A stretch of DNA of 64,000 nucleotides from Trematomus loennbergii (Eukaryota; Chordata; Actinopteri; Perciformes; Nototheniidae), in NCBI GenBank assembly GCA_012861695.1, contig JAAOOA010000127.1:20905524-20969523 (forward strand). The letters are read 5' to 3'. This document shows positions 22,481 to 35,100 of this stretch, piece after piece (within the stretch, counting starts at the first letter, position 1; each line of letters opens with the position of its first letter). A program made the position numbers and the translations under genes. Under the pieces are notes generated by a model that was given only the letters and a program-made list of their open reading frames with translations, was not told where the DNA came from and did no database searches.

Positions 22481-22840
22481 AATATATGCTGGTCACCTGG
22501 AATCCTTGTAAGCTTCCAGCATGGTATATTTAATACTATTATTAAACATAAGCTGGTGATAGATGGATTCTGGTGACCAGCCCAGCATACCAGCATACTA
22601 TGCTGGTCTATGCTGTTTTTTTTAGCTGGCCAGGATGGCCGGTTCAGCTGGTGGCTGTTTTAGCTGGTTTAGCTGGTTTAGCTGGTGCACAGCTAAACCA
22701 GCTAAACCAGCTAAACCAGCCATCCTGGCCAGCTAAAGTATCCAAAACCCCTCTAAACCAGCCAACCATTCTAGCCTAATATCTACTGGCTGGTCAATTT
22801 AGCTGGTCTAAGCTGGTTTTTTTCAGCAGGGTGCCATGGT
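22481..22840. repeat. GCTGGT-rich palindromic repeat, copy 2
   Basis: Same ends as copy 1 (ATGCTGGTCACCTGGAATCC to TTTTTTTCAGCAGGG) with fewer GCTAAACCA units and one central palindrome instead of the duplicated core. Confidence 0.75.
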
Positions 22841-22866
22841 AAATGTATGTTTAGGTTCACATAGAC

Positions 22867-24243
22867 CAGGGGTCACCAACCTTTTTTAGGGTGAGGGCTA
22901 CTTTTAAAAAATAAAACAAGTCGCGGGCTACTTTTACTCCTCTTTTTCTTTCTTTTTTGCAGTGTATATATTTAGCACGTTTTAACATTATGATATGCTG
23001 ACCTTTAACCTTTGTGTGCTGTTTGGGTCTGTGGGACCCGTTTGCAGTGTTTACTAAAAGAACATGCATGCAATTCAATTATTTTAACCTGCTTTATTTG
23101 GGGGTGGACGGGCCTCACCTCCTCTAGGGGGGTCCTCACCTCCTCTAGGGGGGTCGGGGGCATGCACCCCCGTGAAGATTATTTTTAAATGTTGAAGTGA
23201 AATGCATCAATCTGGAGCACTTTGAGCACAACATGAATTGATGGAAACAGCTCTCAACACTCTATGAAAGGGAGCTGTATACTTTTCAATAATCCAAACA
23301 TCTTTAGAATATGATCACAACCAATAACAAATCATTTAAACTTGTTTATTCTTATCTTATATTACCTAGTTAGCATTCTTTCTTTTTATGTATGCTTATT
23401 TTACTCCCCTTTCAAACTGTTTTGTTTTTTTTACTGTCCTATAGTACACATTGGAATGATTTCTTACTTTATCTATATTAAATAGATAAAGGTGTGCTCT
23501 CCCTAGCTCTCTCTCTCTCTCTCCCTCCCTCCCTCCCCCCCGCCCAGCTCTCTCCCTCCCTAGCTCTCTCTCTCCCCCTCTCCCTCCCTCCCTAGCTCTC
23601 GCTTTCTTACCCCTTTCTCTCTGTCTCGCTCGCTCACAGAGGCTGTGTACTCCTTCGTGGCGATCGACGGCTTGCGTTAAAAAAAAAAAAAAACATATGT
23701 TTAAAGTGGGGGGACACAAACGGGATTTCGAAAAGAGCGGGGGACATTTCCCCCCTGTCCCAGGTGGAAATTACGTGTGTGTGTGCGTCAAGTGCAATAC
23801 ATATATATGCAAGTTGCAACACACAGAGTAAAACTCTGCCCCCCATGTGTTGTATAGGCTGGCATGATAGGCTGCTCAATGGGGCTGATGTGTTGTGCAG
23901 ATTCTGCCAGAAGGAAAATCAGCGGGGAGGTGCCTTTTCTTCCCGACTGCAACGCTGGTCCCGCAAATCAAGCAAGAACGTGATTGGTCGATATTCATTG
24001 TGGGGGTGGGGAGGAGGGGTGTTAGATAGATATAGAGTTGTAGTAAGTAGATAGAGTTCGCTATGATTTAGGTTTCGTTTATGCATAGGGTAGATTCTTT
24101 TAATTACATTTCCTTTTTTGTTTTGTGTATTTTATACATTTTGGATTTGCTTGGCGAGCTATTTTTAGAACATGCCCCGCGGGCGACTCACGTTGCCCCT
24201 GCGGGCGACCAAGTGCCCGCGGGCACCGTGTTGGCTACCCCTG
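22867..24243. mobile_element. hAT element, 1377 bp, non-autonomous
   Basis: Begins CAGGGGTCACCAACCTTTTT and ends GTGTTGGCTACCCCTG, the classic hAT inverted termini. A perfect 8-bp duplication ACATAGAC flanks it at 22859-22866 and 24244-24251. The paralogous segment at 14935 has a single ACATAGAC, the empty site. The interior has a CT/CCCT microsatellite (about 23500-23620) that translates as Arg/Glu-rich noise, and no transposase. Confidence 0.93.
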
Positions 24244-24469
24244 ACATAGACTATGACAGTGTTCAGTAGCTGCCAATATACTTACACACAGTATCACTAA
24301 CAACTGTGCACAGTAAGTTAAGTACAGCCTGCTTGAATGTACTTTGACAGTAAATTGATATTATGAAGTCATCGAACTGTCAGTTTTAAAAGATTCTTTT
24401 TTTCCTGAATAACTACCAATAGGTGTTTATATGCTTCATTAATCTCCATAGATGACACTGAAAAAGTTT
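24244..24469. repeat. Duplicated flank, right of the hAT insertion
   Basis: ACATAGACTATGACAGTGTT through GATGACACTGAAA matches 14935-15160 with scattered substitutions. It completes a segmental duplication that spans LINE tail, GCTGGT repeat and this flank. Confidence 0.85.
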
Positions 24470-25505
24470 TTTTAATTTAATCTTTTATTTAGCAGGGACA
24501 ATGCACATCAATGAACACTTAAAACAATAACATGTGTCAAGCGTAAATATGCCAGATTTAGCTTTGAGCTAATTTCCATCCGCAGTCCCTCACATAAAAC
24601 ATTTAAGAAAATGACATTTTACAAACATAGCAAAAACAAATACATGATATGCAAAAAGTGCAAAAGAGCAAGAGCAGCATATACAAGTATTTATGACATG
24701 GTAATACAATATAGCAGCAACGACATATAAAGTGCAAGAGAAGATACAAGAGATACATAGTGTGAGAGAAGATACCCCTGTATTAAATTGCATTTAGCGG
24801 TGATTGCACGGATGTTTGTTTCTCAACCATTCTTTCAATTGACCTTTGAAGCTATTGAGAGTGGGACAATCCCGTATCTCAGTTGGGAGGCTATTCCAGA
24901 ATGAGCTGCCTTTTAATGGAAAGGACATTTTGTCCAAAAGTGGTCCGTCTGCGGTGGACTTCACAGTCTCCTCTGGTTTCTGACCTAGTGCAGTGTCCAG
25001 TATCTTTTTTGTGGATGAATTCCCCTAAGGGAGGGGGCCATTCCATGTAAACATTTATAAATAAAACACATACTTTTAAAAGACTTGTCAAAACTCAAGA
25101 AATTGTGTTTTTCAAGGATGGTGGTGGTATGAATAAGGCTTTCTGTCAAACACCTTGATAGCTCTCTTGTACAGCTGTTCTATTGGTTTAAGGGTTGTGG
25201 CACAAGCAAATGACCAGTTTGTAAAACAGTATTCAATATGGGATAGAATCATACAGTGGAGGTATGACTTAGCAGCATTGACATTTAAGAAAGGTCTGAT
25301 TTGTTTAAAATGTTGCAAGTTGAATTTAATAGTATTTGATACTTTCTTAATGTGTTTCTTAAAAGTTAAGTTTGAGTCCAAGATTCTTGAACTGGGAGAC
25401 TAGTTCTAATTCTTGTCATTAGTCAAAGCGAAACCTTTGTCTAAATGTTTGGTGATTAGTTTTGACAACCATTTCTCAGCTATCTTAGAGACACCGGGGA
25501 GGATA
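24470..25505 (-). mobile_element. LINE fragment with 3' UTR, second copy
   Basis: The minus strand encodes DSNLTFKKHIKKVSNTIKFN, then QHFKQIRPFLNVNAAKSYLH, then GEFIHKKDTGHCTRSETRG and on to LKEWLRNKQ-type residues. An AT-rich 3' UTR reaches AAAAGATTAAATTAAAAAAA at 24470. Upstream residues in another frame continue to about 25505. It is 5'-truncated there, next to the GCTGGT repeat. Confidence 0.85.
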
Positions 25506-25514
25506 TATGCATTA

Positions 25515-25858
25515 TTATTAATGTATGCTGGTCACCTGGAATCCTGGTAAGCTTCCAGCATGGTATATTTAATACTATTATTAAACATAAGCTGGTGATA
25601 GATGGATGCTGGTGACCAGCCCAGCATACCAGCATACTATGCTGGTCTATGCTGTTTTTTTTAGCTGGCCAGGATGGCCGGTTTGGTGGTTTAGCTGGTG
25701 CACCATCCTGGCCAGCTAAAGTGTCCAAAACCCCTCTAAACCAGCCAACCATTCCAGCCTAATATCTACTGCTGGTCAATTTAGCTGGTCAGGGTGGTTG
25801 ACCAGCCTTGACCAGCCTGACCAGCTAAATTGGTCTAAGCTGGGTTTTTTCAGCAGGG
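25515..25858. repeat. GCTGGT-rich palindromic repeat, copy 3
   Basis: Same termini as the other copies. The GCTAAACCA array is lost and a GGTTGACCAGCCTTGACCAG cluster has expanded instead. It ends about 250 bases before the A2M start codon. Confidence 0.75.
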
Positions 25859-26106
25859 TATGGAGGAGGCTGCCGAGCTCCAATGGATTTTTGGGGGAGT
25901 GACTCCAGAGGGAGGGGTGGCGTTGGTTTGGAGTTAAAAAGCCAACCACCGCCTCCACCCCCACAACGTTTGAGCAACCTGCCCTGCACATCACTGTCCG
26001 CTCTCTCTACATACGGCCTGCAGTCAGTTGGTCTGGAAGTTCGTGCTCCTCCGGTGCACTCTGCTCAACTTGCCCCGCTGCAAAGCTCTATCTCCGGTGT
26101 GTAGAC
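25859..26106 (+). promoter_or_regulatory. a2m: A2M proximal promoter and 5' UTR
   Basis: This short interval lies between the GCTGGT repeat and the A2M ATG. GAGTTAAAAAGCC at about 25933 is the best TATA-like candidate and would place transcription start near 25965. The stretch before the ATG is C-rich, with CTCTCTACATACGG and TGCACTCTGCTCAAC. The start codon context is GACATGG (G at -3 and +4), favourable. No transcription-factor site is asserted. Confidence 0.5.
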
Positions 26107-26186
26107 ATGGCACCGCCACCTGTGCTGCTAATGCTCGCGGTCGTCATCTCATCAGCGCTCGTGCAATCTTCATCACTCGATGGAAC
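26107..26186 (+). CDS. a2m: A2M exon 1: signal peptide
   Basis: Encodes [20 protein letters not shown] and six further residues, then splits a Thr codon (phase 2) at GTGAGT. The hydrophobic core followed by small residues is a standard secretory signal, with cleavage probably near SALVQ. This ATG is chosen because no in-frame upstream ATG joins it and the signal peptide starts there. Confidence 0.9.
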
Positions 26187-29100
26187 GTGAGTACAATGTT
26201 TTTTTCCCCCAAACTGTCGCAACTCGTGTTATTGTTTGCAAAAGTTTGCTATGTGCGTCCCGTCATGCTGTGTTTGACGGTTGAGATGAAGTTGGCTAAA
26301 AGTTAAATTCAATGTGGTGAATGTTTTGCATCACTAAAGGACTTTAAATCCAGTATTGTGTCTTGGAGAGGCAAAAAGTCTTGTTGGCCTCAGGATACTG
26401 TAATGCAATATATAGTGGTGTTTGTGTGTGTGTATGTGTCAGAGAGTACACCCCCATCTGCTAGCAATAACCACCATTTGAATTTTAAGCTGCCAACAGG
26501 TGTAATGTAACTCAATTTAAGTAATGTACCTAAGTACAATTTTGAGGTAATTTACTTGAGCATATTCATTTAAAGGTGGGGTAGGTACATTTGAGAAACC
26601 GGCTCGAGATACACTTTTTGTTATATTCCATGGAATGCTCTTAACATCCCGATAGCAATGAATATCTTAAGGTAGAGATGGGCGAGTCCTGATTCATCGG
26701 ATCATTAACCCGGATCCTAGAAATGAGCTGGTCGTGACGAGTCTCCCCTCTCCATTAACCCGAGTCCTTGAGTCCCACACTTGGTGTGACGTACAAATTA
26801 AAACTATAAATTGCGTCACTCGCTACTCTCTTTATAACATGTAAAATCACATTACAACGTACCCCAGTCCATCTGCCCTTTAGCAAGTATACAGGATAGC
26901 TGCCTGCCAGAAGTGATGGTTGGCTCAGGGGAGGGGGATCAGTGAAACTTCCTGCAGACTCGTGGGGACTCAGAGGAGCCGACGGCTCCTAACCGTAATA
27001 GCATAGCAGATCCAGCGATCTCGTCATGTGCACGAGCATAGCCCCTCCTCCAGCACCCGGCTCCCGCGCTATGCACGAGCAGACTCGCAGACTCGCTCGC
27101 AGACTCGCAGACTCACTCGCAGATTTGCAGATTCGCAAATCCTGACTCGCTGCAACACACAGCGGATCAGACTCGTGCGGACTCGGAGCCGTAACCATAT
27201 AGCAGCAGATCCAGAGATCCAGCAGACTCGTCGTCATGCACGAGTCCACAGCAGACTCAGATTCGCAAATCCTGACTCACTGTTCTGCAACACACAGCAG
27301 AGCAGACTCGTGCGGACTCAGAGCCGTATATAGCAGCAGATCCAGAGATCCAGCAGACTCGTCCTCATGCACGAGTCCACAGCAGACTCAGATTTGCCAA
27401 ATCGCAAAATAACCCTTTTTTTTGTGATCAACATTTTTATTAAAGCAAAATACACTGTGTAGCGGAGGTTAATATAACGTCAGTTTAATAGATAGATAGA
27501 TAGATAGTACTTTATTGATCCCAAATTGGGAAATTGTTGTTACAGCAGCATAAAAGGCATTTTACAATAAAACAAAACTACAAAATATACAAGAATAGAA
27601 AGAAAAATAAAATAAAATATAAAATATAAAATATACATGTCGAAATAGAAAATATACATGCAGATATTATATATATATATATATATTCAAAATATATGGA
27701 ATAATAATATGCTCGTGAAATGCAACAACTTTTCAGTTTCACCGATAGGATTTCTACGGTCTTGGTGATGCTGACTCATATGACTCAAATGACTCGTATG
27801 ATCCGGATCTCTTCAATGACTGACTCAGAAGACCCTGAGTCCGTAAAAGGATCCGGATTTGCCATCTCTAATCTTAAGTGCTTTGACAAAAAATCCATAC
27901 AAAAATGTCATCTGTGGAAGCCGTAATACTGTAAAAAGCACGACCAATCATTTTAGCCGGCCCGGCTAAAATAACTGGATGGCCTACCTGCCTGTCAGCC
28001 TTCCATCTGTGCACAAACTTATCTCGTGCCCTCATTGGTCATGTGCGCGTTCGTGTGTGTTGGAGGAGGGCTCTGTAAGGAAGTAGCAGATTTCTTCCGG
28101 CTGTGTATTTTCAAATTCTAGCGCACTCGAGCTGGAAAATTACCTACCCCACCTTTAATGCTACTTTGTACTTACTCCACTACAATTCAGAAATAAATCG
28201 TGTACTGTATTTCTACTCCACTACATGTATTTATCTTAGGTTACTCTGCATATTTAGATTAATGATACATTCACAATCTACCCTGCAGCGTACAAAGTAA
28301 TTACAATTTGTTCAACCTTTACCAGCTTTGATAACACTTGAATGCAGCAATACTCATCAAAACATTGTATTATTCTAAAATGGGCCAATCTGCATAATGA
28401 GTACTTATACTTTTGATACTTTAAGTATATTTTAAGGCCAATACTCTTACTTGAGTAACATTTTGTTTGCAGGACTGTTACTTGTAAAGAGTAATCTGAC
28501 ACTCTGGTTTTTTACTTTTACTTACAAGATCTGAGTACTTTTTCCACCTCTGGCTGGCCATATCTGCTAAGTTACTGAACAATGATAAAGTATTATTTGG
28601 TTAATCTACTAAAGCAAGTGGTGACCATCAGTTTAAAGGAAACACTTTGTGCTGTTTTAGCCTTAAAGCCAAACATGTTCCTAAATCAAGATACTAGCTC
28701 TTATTTCCACAGACACACTCTGCATATTGATCAAGTTCTGACCCTTGTTTTCACAGCCCTGTGTGTTATCTGCTCTGTGCTCATCTTGACTCGCATGCCT
28801 TTCATAGTTTAGTATCAGAGTCAAATGACTTTTCCTCATCATGCAACTTTTGCTCAGGCTGAGATGGCATCAATATTCTCAGCAGCACCACCCAAAACTC
28901 AATAAAATGTGTCCTTTATTTCTCATTGGCGGCAGTGCAGGCCCCTGTATGCCAACAAGCCTCAAACACAGCATATTCAGCAGTGTTGTTTAGGCGTGTC
29001 ATTTCATGCAATTTACAATAACACAACATTTCAAACACCAATTTGCATATGTATTTTTCAGTGGTGAAAGAGGAACTCAATACCAGAATTACAACTAAAG

Positions 29101-32100
29101 GTCCAGTACAGATAATCAAAATATACTTAAAGTGCCACTGATTATGTTATATTTTAACTCATGCAGTGTCGTGTAAACAAATATTACTATACTGCTAAAT
29201 CCACTGACACACTTTAAAACACTGGTCTTTTTCGCATTTTTACCTAGGAAACATTTTTGAGGAAAAAACTGATTTTATTATATTAAAGACTTATTGAGAT
29301 TTAAAAATCAATTTCAAAAGACTCCTCTCCAGTACAGTTAGCAGCACAAATGACAAGGTTGCAACCAAAAAGACAATCTAAGAATTGAACATAAAATCAA
29401 AGAGCAAATTAAAGACAACAAAAAATCTAAATACATTCAAAGCATGTTATTATTTTAGAATCACTTTTAAATGCGTCCAAATAGACCAGGTCCTGAAGGT
29501 TCAGAGGATTTTGCAACAGATTCTGAACTGCAGAAGCCGCATACTTGGCTGGCATTTTTCCAGTTCGATACGGACTTTACGGAAAGCTAGTAGGAATAAG
29601 TCTTAGGAGCAAAACAACAACTGTCGTTTTTTATTGCAGGGTATAGTTCTAAAGGTAAACATCCTTATAAAGTACAAAATGCCATAAGTTAAGTCTGCCA
29701 GTATACAAAGCTTCTGGCTCGATCTTTCTGGCTAAATTCGCACACAAAATGCATGGCAGTAGTAGTTGGGAGAAAAAAGAATCCTCGACAACTGCAATAT
29801 TAATGCTACTGTCAGAATGTAGAAGTCAACGAGGCTATCAATTTAGTAAGCTACTGTAGCTAGCGGGTAGATAATGCATAAAATGACAAAAGCAAAATGT
29901 ATAAAATAAAAACGTTTTGAGACTAAAATTTACAATATAAAACCCAAACTATTATTTGATCGATGTCAGCTGCTGACACGCACCACTTAGCTTTCCTGTC
30001 AATCTTTGACTGTACTTTATAATAAATGGAAAACAGTCAAGATATGTTAACTTATTTCACACCAAAAAAATAATTGTCATAGCCTCTGCCATTTCTGACA
30101 GTATCAGCAAAACTCTACTTAGAGCTTGTGAATACTTAATTCAAATTGAATCTTAACCTGTTAAATATAACCCTATCTGAAGGAGCGTGCCACTTGGTGC
30201 TGATGGGGTAGGGTACAATGGTGCTGTGATACTCTCTTAGTGCACTTTCATGTTGTGTTGGTGAACACCTGCACAGCGTGGGACTGTGTAGTGTTGTCTC
30301 GAATCGCTTATGGCTGCTATGCCTTAACTGGAAGTATTGATAGACCCTCAGCTAGCTAGTTAGCTAGCGACTTCATCTTTCGTGGTAGCAAATCATTACA
30401 GACTTCTCAATTTACCCATAAAATGAACAGTGGCTGCTTTTATCACCAGTAGAGTGTATCAAATATAGAAAAACAGCCACATGTATAACTTTAATTTAAA
30501 TAGTGCCGTGTTGACTTGAGCAGTCGCAATTGGGCCTGGAAGCGCCACTACTGTTACGTAGCCAAGATGGCGATCGTAGAGTGTGATTAGCGTTCCACAG
30601 TCAACTTTTTAACCGGTATGAGTGCACCTTTCGGGAACTCGTGGTGCATTTTTACCATAATTTTGCATGGGAACGCACTTAAACAGCTAAAATGGCACGT
30701 TTAATCACAGATGTACGACAATGAATACACAGCCTAGGGTTTTTAAGTGTTCAGCTCCACCTCATGGCTTTAATTTATGTAACAGGTGATGTCAATAACG
30801 GCTAATTATTTCCTTCTGCTCAGCCTCAATGGGTACTAGAAAAAATCCATGACTCCAATAGTTGATATAGGAGCATTTTTGCAATAACCAAACACATAAG
30901 AATGAGTACTAAAAACCCTGCTTTCTGTTCTGATGTGAAGCACACCATGTCCTTTTTTTAACTAATGTAATGACCTCTTTCTGGCTGCAGTGTTTTTGCA
31001 GTGACTGTGAGCTCCCAGGTGAGAGGAGGGAAACAGGAGACCCTGTGTGCTCACATCGACGGCCCAACGATGCCCATCAAATTGACCATCACCCTCGAGA
31101 TCGGCCCTGGCAAAACCACCATACTCGAGCAGGCTGTTGACAAGGACTTCTATCGCTGCTTAAACTTCCAGGTCTGACTCAGCATGTGTACACCCACATT
31201 TTGGCAATTTGCAAAGTGTCGTCTCAAATTTCAGTCAAAACAAATAAAATGTATAACTGCTCTTAGTCATTTGCTTCTGCATGTTCAGTGCCAAAGTAGA
31301 GTATGGAAGATCGGGAGGGGAGGGAAGTTGTTGTTAGTGGTTAGATGCATTCAAGGGACGTTCCTCTCGCCCCTAATCAGCCAGCTGGCTCCATGACTGA
31401 GGCTTTCAACAGCCACATTTTGGAAGTAGTCCCTGTTATATAATCGCAGTTCCATTAGCAAGTAAAAACACATGACGACATTTCCTGATTAACCATGTCG
31501 CTGTAGAGGTCTGTTCTTTTATTTCTCCAAACAGTTCTTGTATACAATTATAGGTACAATCTACATTGAACATACCCCAGTTCTTACCTTACATGGTCCC
31601 CTGTTTTGCTTTTTGGGGTTTTCCCTTTCTGGTAGTGTTATATAGGTTTGTGTGCATGTAAATGGTCTGCAAAGGATAAAATCACAAAGTTCCCTCCAGA
31701 GGGAGTTTCTCTCCCACCCAGCGCTCCAACACAACACATTGTACATGATAGGCTAAGGGGAGGGACATTTTTGTCATCTCTAAAAGGTTGAACAATCACA
31801 ACAGAGCTGGCCAGCTAACCAATCAGAGCAGACTGGGCTCTGGTTTCAGACGGAGGGTGAAAAGAGGTGCTGCAGCACAGGCACTATGGGGAAAATAAAG
31901 ACCCTTTTTAACATTAAAGCATGTAAACATGTCACAGTAGAGGCACAAAATACAAATATGAACCTGAAAATCAAGTAACATGTCCTCAGCTTTAAAGCGG
32001 CCAGATTATGCTCATTTTCAGTTTGCTCTGATTGGTAAACTGGCTGGCTTCGTTGTGATAGGTCAACCGCTTACAGATTAGCGCTAGCAAATCGAAGCAC

Positions 32101-35100
32101 ACGTGTTACAAAGTGATGTCACTTTGTTGCAGAAGTAAATAAAGGAGTCCAAAGGAGGCGTTTTAATGCACAAAAACGTATGCAACCCACTACAGGAAAG
32201 ACAAAACCCCAAAAAGCATAATATGGGCCATGTCACATACCCTCTCTGAAAGATGTATGTTTTCTTCTTTTACAGGTCCCCACAGTGCATCACAGAACTG
32301 TGGCATCCATTAATGTCACTATTACGGGTGAGGGTGTCTCGATGAGCAAGATAACCAAAATCATGATTGAGCGTCCTGCTTTCATCCACATCATCCAGAC
32401 TGATAAACCCATCTACAAACCTGGACAGAAAGGTTAGTATCACATGTTGTGGTACTTCACTTTTAGGGTTTCCTGCTGTGTGGTAAAATGACTGCTCTGC
32501 TGCAGTCGTACTGTTCATACAGCCCACATTCTCCCCTCTGCAATGCTTACCGATTCAGCTGCACTTGCACAATTTTGGACTACATAATGCTGAGCCACTA
32601 CTTGACAACTTTAGGAATTATAACTAAATTCAGCACACAGAAAGATGGTTGAGTTCTTGGTGGAGGTTTAATGCAAAAAATATCACAAAAAAATCACCAA
32701 TTAAATGCAGTAAAACCCCACCTAACTTTTAAATGTGCATTAATGTTATTTTTGTAATCACCACGTTATTGCTAAATTAATATTACCTTGGTATATTTGC
32801 TATAGAAGACGAGACGGGTGTCCTAATATGATACTACTATTATCTACCGCTACAAAAGCCAAAAACACTAAAATTAGGAGAAAAACACTGCACTTTAAAA
32901 AATGATGCAAATGACTGACTAAAGTACCCGCATAAACAAAACCCTACAAACTGAAAACGCTGCAAATAAAAAAACGCTGCAAGAAGCTCAAATGAAAACG
33001 AGGACACTAAAAAGTAATGTACAGCTGGAAGAAGAGTGCTTGTTGACGTTAGTCTGTTCCATAATTAAGTGTCGTCAGTATATTTGAAATGACTAGGTTG
33101 GATACGTTCCCTATAGCTTTCAGCAGATTTGTAATAATATTGGAAGGAATCGTGCGATCACATTGTTAGAATAATCCAATAAAAAGGACATTTTAGGAAA
33201 GTTTCCAACAACAGTTACAGTTGTCTAAAATTATTCCCGAATGCCCTCCATTCATTTTAGTGTCCCTGTTGTGTTTTGAGCAACTTAAAGCGTTTTATTT
33301 TTGCAGCATATTGTTTTTTGCAGGGTTTCATTTATGCTGCGCCTTCAGTAAACGATGTGCATGTTTCGTGAAGTTGGTGATGAAGATGTTTCCTCATTTG
33401 GATGTGTTTGGGCACATTTTTGTTTTTATATTTTAAAAGTGCAGCGGAAAATGTGCAAAAGTGTTTTGCTGGCTTTGAAGAGCGTTGGCACATGCTGGCC
33501 ACTGTACCGTACATATGTAATCAAAAAGTGCTTCGCTAGTAAAAGGCATTTACGCAATCGGGTTGAATTAAATAAATAAAAGAAACGTTTCTATGGTGAC
33601 CTCCCCTGCTAGCTTCATTCAGCTTTCATCTGATTGGTTGTGTGTCGAAAGGTCAGTGGTAAAGAAGGTCTTTGCCATAAAATCCTCTATGATTAGACCC
33701 TACCCACTCCATGGCTCTGGAGGAGCTTCAATAGAATGACTAGTTCAGTGATGTCATCAGGGTTATTTTGTCTTGTGTTTGGGGATTTTTCATGAAAAGC
33801 CAGTATTACATACTGTATAAGGGTTTTCCAGGCACCAGGGGTATCACTAAAGAATCACTAATTCTATAGAGTAGCATTAAAAAATATACAGTATCCAGTG
33901 TTTTGGACCTTTTGTCCCTTACTACTTCAGAGATTCCGCTGATCTAATTTTGACTAGTTTTCTTTTTTAAATAATTCCCCTTTCTTGACAAAGAGGCAGA
34001 TATTAATTGCTGCAGTGCCTTTTTTAAACATTGTTTCTCATAAACCCTAGACTGTGGCTGACTAGCACTTCACCGTCTACAGTGTAACGCAATAGGAAAA
34101 CTTCAGAAATATGCTTTTTAAAATAGCTTCACACAGTCCACTATCACTAGAAACTTAGCAAACTTTATCTAACTTAGGCCTTTAAGAATAGTGCCTTTGT
34201 ACCATGCAAGTTATCCATCAATGTCCCTCCTCCCACTGGCTGTACTGTAGGGTTTTATTTAATTGATTCTCTGTTTCCCTTACCGATGTTATGTATTGCT
34301 GTTTGTTCAGAGAAAACATTAATGCTATTTTTATTTATTTTTTCCTGCTTTTTATTTACAGTCCAATTCCGAATCGTCTCGATGGATTCCAATTTCATTC
34401 CTGTAGCCCGACTGGTATGTATATTTATATTTATATTGTTAATTGCAATCATTTTCACCGGGATAATTGTGCCATGAATTCATCCCATGCCTAGCCAACT
34501 TTAATAATATGTGTAATACTGTCTGACCTACCAAACGAGTCTCTAAACTAAAACATATTAAACATATTGAATATTTGTAAATATATAAAATAACGGAACA
34601 AAATGTCCAAATCAAATGTTAAAAGTCAGACATTTATTTATTTTGTATTATTATACTGACGAGTGCCCCTGCTGAAATGTATAATTATAATCTTTATTTT
34701 TTAACTGTATGAAACTGCATCCAAAACTATGGATTGTTAATTTTTGCTATTGAAAAAGCTAATGATTTATCTTCTGTGAATTTGCTTTACAGTTGTATTC
34801 TTCTTGCATATAATGTAATGTACAAATTCTACATGCAACTGAAAATGTTCTTTTCTTTTTCAGTACAAAGTGGTGGAGCTCCAGGTAAGAATGACACAAA
34901 GTTATAGTATGAGAAGCTGTCTCTAATGCTTGCTGTATAAGACCTTATACACATTGCGTGCTAATTATATCATTCTATACTAATAGAGATAAATGCAGTG
35001 TTTTATTTTGAGAACATTTTAAAGGCCCTATTGGCAGGATTTAAAAATTGTTTCTGGCTTTTCATTTGATTATGGCGACCCCTAGTTGTAGTGCCAAAAA

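Larger units (their letters stand above)
26500..28556. mobile_element. TACTTGAGTA-type repeat, host of a nested insertion
   Basis: Left part AATGTACCTAAGTACAATTT and TTTACTTGAGCA, right part ACTTTGTACTTACTCCACTA down to GAGTACTTTTTCCACCTCTG. This is an abundant fish repeat rich in AAGTAC and ACTTGAGTA motifs. It is split by the TTAA element at 26570-28158. A second copy surrounds 55074-56018. Confidence 0.65.

Noticed and set aside
23396..23719. Arg/Glu-rich 107-residue minus-strand frame
   Set aside because: Translation of a CT-rich microsatellite inside an hAT element.
27028..27333. Frames encoding [19 protein letters not shown] repeats
   Set aside because: These are the GACTCG subterminal repeats of the hAT element at 26672-27870.
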